Positions 56,731 to 64,000 of a stretch of DNA of 64,000 nucleotides are shown piece by piece; positions within the stretch are counted from its first letter, which is position 1; the number at the start of each line of letters is the position of its first letter. The position numbers were made by a program, and so were the translations under genes. The notes beneath the pieces were generated by a model that worked only from the letters and a program-made list of their open reading frames with translations, searched no databases and had not been told where the DNA came from. Where the stretch lies: positions 498,286 through 562,285 of the forward strand of contig CANNZV010000261.1 of the NCBI GenBank assembly GCA_947561585.1, in the 5' to 3' direction. The DNA is from Caprella mutica. Taxonomy: Eukaryota > Arthropoda > Malacostraca > Amphipoda > Caprellidae.

Positions 56731-56962
56731 CGATTAATTCGCTGTCTAGATTGTTTCTACATGTTCTTTTCTCTAAACATATTTTCCCTCTTTACTAGTA
56801 GTGTTTTTTTTATGTTTTCTTCATATCCTTACATTGCATTAGTAATATTAACTGTTTCTAAGAAATATTTAGAAAACACAAAACATTGCATTTATGTAAC
56901 TTTATGTCGAGCAATTTCTAAAAGCTAATGTCTGAATCTCATGAGACTTTTTAAACCTTTGT
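56731..56962 (+). other. unique spacer
   Basis: AT-rich intronic sequence without recognisable features. Confidence 0.5.
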
Positions 56963-57614
56963 CTACCGTAGTTAGCCTTTGTCTACCGTAGTTAGCCTTT
57001 GTCTACCGTAGTTAGCCTTTGTCTACCGTAGTTAGCATTTGTCTACCGTAGTTAGCCTTTGTCTACCGTAGTTAGCCTTTGTCTACCGTAGTTAGCCTTT
57101 GTCTACCGTAGTTAGCCTTTGTCTACCGTAGTTAGCCTTTGTCTACCGTAGTTAGCCTTTGTCTACCGTAGTTAGCCTTTGTCTACCGTAGTTAGCCTTT
57201 GTCTACCGTAGTTAGCCTTTGTCTACCGTAGTTAGCCTTTGTCTACCGTAGTTAGCCTTTGTCTACCGTAGTTAGCCTTTGTCTACCGTAGTTAGCCTTT
57301 GTCTACCGTAGTTAGCCTTTGTCTACCGTAGTTAGCCTTTGTCTACCGTAGTTAGCCTTTGTCTACCGTAGTTAGCCTTTGTCTACCGTAGTTAGCCTTT
57401 GTCTACCGTAGTTAGCCTTTGTCTACCGTAGTTAGCCTTTGTCTACCGTAGTTAGCCTTTGTCTACCGTAGTTAGCCTTTGTCTACCGTAGTTAACCTTT
57501 GTCTACCGTAGTTAGCCTTTGTCTACCGTAGTTAGCCTTTGTCTACCGTAGTTAGCCTTTGTCTACCGTAGTTAGCCTTTGTCTACCGTAGTTAGCCTTT
57601 GTCTACCGTAGTTA
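56963..57614. repeat. 20-bp minisatellite, about 33 nearly identical copies
   Basis: Unit gtctaccgtagttagccttt. Only two or three substitutions occur in 650 bases, so this is among the youngest arrays here. Confidence 0.97.
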
Positions 57615-57820
57615 AATGCCCCGTACACACTGTCAAACTGTTTGTCTAATGCCCCGTACACACTGTCTAACTGTTTGTCTAATGCCCCGTACACACTGTC
57701 TAACTGTTTGTCTAATGCCCCGTACACACTGTCTAACTGTTTGTCTAATGCCCCGTACACACTGTCTAACTGTTTGTCTAATGCCCCGTACACACTGTAC
57801 GGGGCATTTTATTCAGTTTA
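57614..57820. repeat. 33-bp minisatellite made from a transposon end, about 5.5 copies
   Basis: Core gccccgtacacactgtctaa then ctgtttgtctaat. The last unit ends in a perfect 12-base inverted pair (aatgccccgtac and gtacggggcatt, 57780-57808). The unit matches the T1 end at 31300-31325 and 31057-31090. Confidence 0.92.
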
Positions 57821-58129
57821 TCACAGTCACCCCTTCACTGCAGTTTTCTATGATCGTGTTTTGATGCGCGTACACACATTTGCTGCACGTACACGTTGTG
57901 TGCGTGAGATGCTGCCTGCATTGTGTCTTGCATTATATGCATGTGATATCACTAGGTATGGTGCGCATTGAGCCATTCATTTGTTGTTAATAAGGACATC
58001 ACTTAGGTATTAAAGGGGTACTTTTAAGCCATTTTTAGGACATCATTTAACCATTCAAAATAGGACTGTAGAATTGACTGATTTGTTCAAACTAACGAAA
58101 CTAAGAACACGAATTATTTACACATTTTA
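57821..58129. other. unique spacer
   Basis: No supportable feature. A small repeat, aggacatcacttaggtatta/aggacatcatttaacc, lies near 57990-58050. Confidence 0.5.
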
Positions 58130-61100
58130 ATAATTTGTATTGACTGTAAATAGATATTGTATGAATGTTCTTCACCGTAAGAGTTCATCACTAGTGGAAT
58201 ATTATTTGTATTGACTGTAAATAGATATTGTATGAATGTTCTTCACCGTAAGAGTTCATCACTAGTGGAATATTATTTGTATTGACTGTAAATAGATATT
58301 GTATGAATGTTCTTCACCGTAAGAGTTCATCCGTAGTGGAATATTATTTGTATTGACTGTAAATAGATATTGTATGAATGTTCTTCACCGTAAGAGTTCA
58401 ACCGTAGTGGAATATTATTTGTATTGACTGTAAATAGATATTGTATGAATGTTCTTCACCGTAAGAGTTCATCCGTAGTGGAATATTATTTGTATTGTCT
58501 GTAAATAGATATTGTATGAATGTTCTTCACCGTAAGAGTTCATCCGTAGTGGAATATTATTTGTATTGACTGTAAATAGATATTGTATGAATGTTCTTCA
58601 CCGTAAGAGTTCATCCCTAGTGGAATATTATTTGTATTGACTGTAAATAAATATTGTATGAATGTTCTTCACCGTAAGAGTTCATCCCTAGTGGAATATT
58701 ATTTGTATTGTCTGTAAATAGATATTGTATGAATGTTCTTCACCGTAAGAGTTCATCCCTAGTGGAATATTATTTGTATTGACTGTAAATAGATATTGTA
58801 TGAATGTTCTTCAGCGTAAGAGTTCATCCCTAGTGGAATATTATTTATATTGACTGTAAATAGATATTGTATGAATGTTCTTCACCGTAAGAGTTCATCC
58901 CTAGTGTAATATTATTTATATTGACTGTAAATAGATATTGTATGAATGTTCTTCACCGTAAGAGTTCATCCCTAGTGGAATATTATTTGTATTGTCTGTA
59001 AATAGATATTGTATGAATGTTCTTCACCGTAAGAGTTCATCCCTAGTGGAATATTATTTGTATTGTCTGTAAATAGATATTGTATGAATGTTCTTCACCG
59101 TAAGAGTTCATCCCCAGTGGAATATTATTTGTATTGACTGTAAATAGATATTGTATGAATGTTCTTCACCGTAAGAGTTCATCCCTAGTGGAATATTATT
59201 TGTATTGACTGTAAATAGATATTGTATGAATGTTCTTCACCGTAAGAGTTCATCCCTAGTGGAATATTATTTGTATTGACTGTAAATAGATATTGTATGA
59301 ATGTTCTTCACCGTAAGAGTTCATCCCTAGTGGAATATTATTTGTATTGACTGTAAATAGATATTGTATGAATGTTCTTCACCGTAAGAGTTCATCCCTA
59401 GTGGAATATTATTTGTATTGACTGTAAATAGATATTGTATGAATGTTCTTCACCGTAAGAGTTCATCCCTAGTGGAATATTATTTGTATTGACTGTAAAT
59501 AGATATTGTATGAATGTTCTTCACCGTAAGAGTTCATCCCTAGTGGAATATTATTTGTATTGACTGTAAATAGATATTGTATGAATGTTCTTCACCGTAA
59601 GAGTTCATCCCTAGTGGAATATTATTTGTATTGACTGTAAATAGATATTGTATGAATGTTCTTCACCGTAAGAGTTCATCCCTAGTGGAATATTATTTGT
59701 ATTGACTGTAAATAGATATTGTATGAATGTTCTTCACCGTAAGAGTTCATCCCTAGTGGAATATTATTTGTATTGACTGTAAATAGATATTGTATGAATG
59801 TTCTTCACCGTAAGAGTTCATCCCCAGTGGAATATTATTTGTATTGACTGTAAATAGATATTGTATGAATGTTCTTCACCGTAAGAGTTCATCCCTAGTG
59901 GAATATTATTTGTATTGACTGTAAATAGATATTGTATGAATGTTCTTCACCGTAAGAGTTCATCCCTAGTGGAATATTATTTGTATTGACTGTAAATAGA
60001 TATTGTATGAATGTTCTTCACCGTAAGAGTTCATCCCTAGTGGAATATTATTTGTATTGACTGTAAATAGATATTGTATGAATGTTCTTCACCGTAAGAG
60101 TTCATCCCTAGTGGAATATTATTTGTATTGACTGTAAATAGATATTGTATGAATGTTCTTCACCGTAAGAGTTCATCCCTAGTGGAATATTATTTGTATT
60201 GACTGTAAATAGATATTGTATGAATGTTCTTCACCGTAAGAGTTCATCCCTAGTGGAATATTATTTGTATTGACTGTAAATAGATATTGTATGAATGTTC
60301 TTCACCGTAAGAGTTCATCCCTAGTGGAATATTATTTGTATTGACTGTAAATAGATATTGTATGAATGTTCTTCACCGTAAGAGTTCATCACTAGTGGAA
60401 TATTATTTGTATTGACTGTAAATAGATATTGTATGAATGTTCTTCACCGTAAGAGTTCATCACTAGTGGAATATTATTTGTATTGACTGTAAATAGATAT
60501 TGTATGAATGTTCTTCACCGTAAGAGTTCATCCGTAGTGGAATATTATTTGTATTGACTGTAAATAGATATTGTATGAATGTTCTTCACCGTAAGAGTTC
60601 AACCGTAGTGGAATATTATTTGTATTGACTGTAAATAGATATTGTATGAATGTTCTTCACCGTAAGAGTTCATCCGTAGTGGAATATTATTTGTATTGTC
60701 TGTAAATAGATATTGTATGAATGTTCTTCACCGTAAGAGTTCATCCGTAGTGGAATATTATTTGTATTGACTGTAAATAGATATTGTATGAATGTTCTTC
60801 ACCGTAAGAGTTCATCCCTAGTGGAATATTATTTGTATTGACTGTAAATAAATATTGTATGAATGTTCTTCACCGTAAGAGTTCATCCCTAGTGGAATAT
60901 TATTTGTATTGTCTGTAAATAGATATTGTATGAATGTTCTTCACCGTAAGAGTTCATCCCTAGTGGAATATTATTTGTATTGACTGTAAATAGATATTGT
61001 ATGAATGTTCTTCACCGTAAGAGTTCATCCCTAGTGGAATATTATTTATATTGACTGTAAATAGATATTGTATGAATGTTCTTCACCGTAAGAGTTCATC

Positions 61101-64000
61101 CCTAGTGTAATATTATTTATATTGACTGTAAATAGATATTGTATGAATGTTCTTCACCGTAAGAGTTCATCCCTAGTGGAATATTATTTGTATTGTCTGT
61201 AAATAGATATTGTATGAATGTTCTTCACCGTAAGAGTTCATCCCTAGTGGAATATTATTTGTATTGTCTGTAAATAGATATTGTATGAATGTTCTTCACC
61301 GTAAGAGTTCATCCCCAGTGGAATATTATTTGTATTGACTGTAAATAGATATTGTATGAATGTTCTTCACCGTAAGAGTTCATCCCTAGTGGAATATTAT
61401 TTGTATTGACTGTAAATAGATATTGTATGAATGTTCTTCACCGTAAGAGTTCATCCCTAGTGGAATATTATTTGTATTGACTGTAAATAGATATTGTATG
61501 AATGTTCTTCACCGTAAGAGTTCATCCCTAGTGGAATATTATTTGTATTGACTGTAAATAGATATTGTATGAATGTTCTTCACCGTAAGAGTTCATCCCT
61601 AGTGGAATATTATTTGTATTGACTGTAAATAGATATTGTATGAATGTTCTTCACCGTAAGAGTTCATCCCTAGTGGAATATTATTTGTATTGACTGTAAA
61701 TAGATATTGTATGAATGTTTTTCACCGTAAGAGTTCATCCCTAGTGGAATATTATTTGTATTGACTGTAAATAGATATTGTATGAATGTTCTTCACCGTA
61801 AGAGTTCATCCCTAGTGGAATATTATTTGTATTGACTGTAAATAGATATTGTATGAATGTTCTTCACCGTAAGAGTTCATCCCTAGTGGAATATTATTTG
61901 TATTGACTGTAAATAGATATTGTATGAATGTTCTTCACCGTAAGAGTTCATCCCTAGTGGAATATTATTTGTATTGACTGTAAATAGATATTGTATGAAT
62001 GTTCTTCACCGTAAGAGTTCATCCCCAGTGGAATATTATTTGTATTGACTGTAAATAGATATTGTATGAATGTTCTTCACCGTAAGAGTTCATCCCTAGT
62101 GGAATATTATTTGTATTGACTGTAAATAGATATTGTATGAATGTTCTTCACCGTAAGAGTTCATCCCTAGTGGAATATTATTTGTATTGACTGTAAATAG
62201 ATATTGTATGAATGTTCTTCACCGTAAGAGTTCATCCCTAGTGGAATATTATTTGTATTGACTGTAAATAGATATTGTATGAATGTTCTTCACCGTAAGA
62301 GTTCATCCCTAGTGGAATATTATTTGTATTGACTGTAAATAGATATTGTATGAATGTTCTTCACCGTAAGAGTTCATCCCTAGTGGAATATTATTTGTAT
62401 TGACTGTAAATAGATATTGTATGAATGTTCTTCACCGTAAGAGTTCATCCCTAGTGGAATATTATTTGTATTGACTGTAAATAGATATTGTATGAATGTT
62501 CTTCACCGTAAGAGTTCATCCCTAGTGGAATATTATTTGTATTGACTGTAAATAGATATTGTATGAATGTTCTTCACCGTAAGAGTTCATCCGTAGTGGA
62601 ATATTATTTGTATTGTCTGTAAATAGATATTGTATGAATGTTCTTCACCGTAAGAGTTCATCCGTAGTGGAATATTATTTGTATTGACTGTAAATAGATA
62701 TTGTATGAATGTTCTTCACCGTAAGAGTTCATCCCTAGTGGAATATTATTTGTATTGACTGTAAATAGATATTGTATGAATGTTCTTCACCGTAAGAGTT
62801 CATCCCTAGTGGAATATTATTTGTATTGTCTGTAAATAGATATTGTATGAATGTTCTTCACCGTAAGAGTTCATCCCTAGTGGAATATTATTTGTATTGA
62901 CTGTAAATAGATATTGTATGAATGTTCTTCACCGTAAGAGTTCATCCCTAGTGGAATATTATTTATATTGACTGTAAATAGATATTGTATGAATGTTCTT
63001 CACCGTAAGAGTTCATCCCTAGTGGAATATTATTTGTATTGTCTGTAAATAGATATTGTATGAATGTTCTTCACCGTAAGAGTTCATCCCTAGTGGAATA
63101 TTATTTGTATTGTCTGTAAATAGATATTGTATGAATGTTCTTCACCGTAAGAGTTCATCCCCAGTGGAATATTATTTGTATTGACTGTAAATAGATATTG
63201 TATGAATGTTCTTCACCGTAAGAGTTCATCCCTAGTGGAATATTATTTGTATTGACTGTAAATAGATATTGTATGAATGTTCTTCACCGTAAGAGTTCAT
63301 CCCTAGTGGAATATTATTTGTATTGACTGTAAATAGATATTGTATGAATGTTCTTCACCGTAAGAGTTCATCCCTAGTGGAATATTATTTGTATTGACTG
63401 TAAATAGATATTGTATGAATGTTCTTCACCGTAAGAGTTCATCCCTAGTGGAATATTATTTGTATTGACTGTAAATAGATATTGTATGAATGTTCTTCAC
63501 CGTAAGAGTTCATCCCTAGTGGAATATTATTTGTATTGACTGTAAATAGATATTGTATGAATGTTTTTCACCGTAAGAGTTCATCCCTAGTGGAATATTA
63601 TTTGTATTGACTGTAAATAGATATTGTATGAATGTTCTTCACCGTAAGAGTTCATCCCTAGTGGAATATTATTTGTATTGACTGTAAATAGATATTGTAT
63701 GAATGTTCTTCACCGTAAGAGTTCATCCCTAGTGGAATATTATTTGTATTGACTGTAAATAGATATTGTATGAATGTTCTTCACCGTAAGAGTTCATCCC
63801 TAGTGGAATATTATTTGTATTGACTGTAAATAGATATTGTATGAATGTTCTTCACCGTAAGAGTTCATCCCTAGTGGAATATTATTTGTATTGACTGTAA
63901 ATAGATATTGTATGAATGTTTTTCACCGTAAGAGTTCATCCCTAGTGGAATATTATTTGTATTGACTGTAAATAGATATTGTATGAATGTTCTTCACCGT
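58130..64000. repeat. 71-bp satellite with 31-monomer higher-order repeat, cut by window end
   Basis: About 82 monomers containing tattatttgtattgactgta, atagatattgtatgaatgtt and cttcaccgtaagagttcatc. Variant monomers (cactag, aaccgtag, aaataaat, ccccag) recur 2201 bases apart (31 x 71) between 58181 and 62020. A third block has the same order but lacks four monomers at its start and one more inside. The array continues beyond the window. Confidence 0.97.

Noticed and set aside
58130..64000. Telomeric repeat
   Set aside because: The unit is 71 bases and has no TTAGGG-type motif.

Overview
This window looks like animal nuclear DNA. Its one recognisable gene is split by GT-AG introns, and the rest is dominated by tandem repeats and short non-autonomous transposons. 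There is no sign of prokaryotic organisation. I cannot name the species. The gene is plus-strand and related to the KDM3/JMJD1 histone-demethylase family. From memory the match is closest to the N-terminal part of JMJD1C. Seven exons can be placed: 17265-17426, 19416-19532, 22036-22227, 22387-22471, 22823-22899, 24500-26165 and 54592-55975. An eighth, 26549-26731, is a phase-compatible candidate. All the exons join in one open frame. The first five encode the conserved N-terminal module (about 211 residues). The last two large ones encode disordered Ser-, Lys/Asp- and Pro-rich sequence. The first coding exon, the zinc finger and the JmjC catalytic domain are not seen and must lie outside the window or be unrecognised.

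Layout. 1-17 kb is upstream flank or first intron, almost wall-to-wall minisatellites with units of 15 to 56 bp, broken by MITEs at 7.8, 8.2 and 13.9 kb and by copies of an interspersed element at 7.5, 8.7, 12.1 and 16.5 kb. 17.2-26.2 kb carries the exons, with each intron holding its own arrays or MITEs. 26.2-54.6 kb is a single intron of 28.4 kb. It holds about 20 arrays, a decayed Tc1/mariner-type transposase fragment near 38 kb, piggyBac-, hAT- and Tc1/mariner-like MITEs, and several copies of an unidentified interspersed element. 54.6-56.0 kb is the last visible exon. 56.2-64 kb is downstream intron, ending in a 71-bp satellite of more than 5.8 kb that runs off the window and has a 31-monomer higher-order repeat.

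By hand count about 50 arrays cover roughly half of the window (about 34 kb). The main result of the hunt is how these arrays relate to other elements. At least four appear to be amplified pieces of transposons (43.5, 29.7, 57.6 and 8.8 kb). One may have grown from the intron sequence next to a splice donor (56.2 kb). One ends at a splice acceptor and carries repeated branchpoint-like motifs (16.9 kb). Two lie inside a coding exon and have unit lengths divisible by three (25.0 and 25.7 kb). Most long open frames in the window are by-products of stop-free repeat units and are not annotated as genes.
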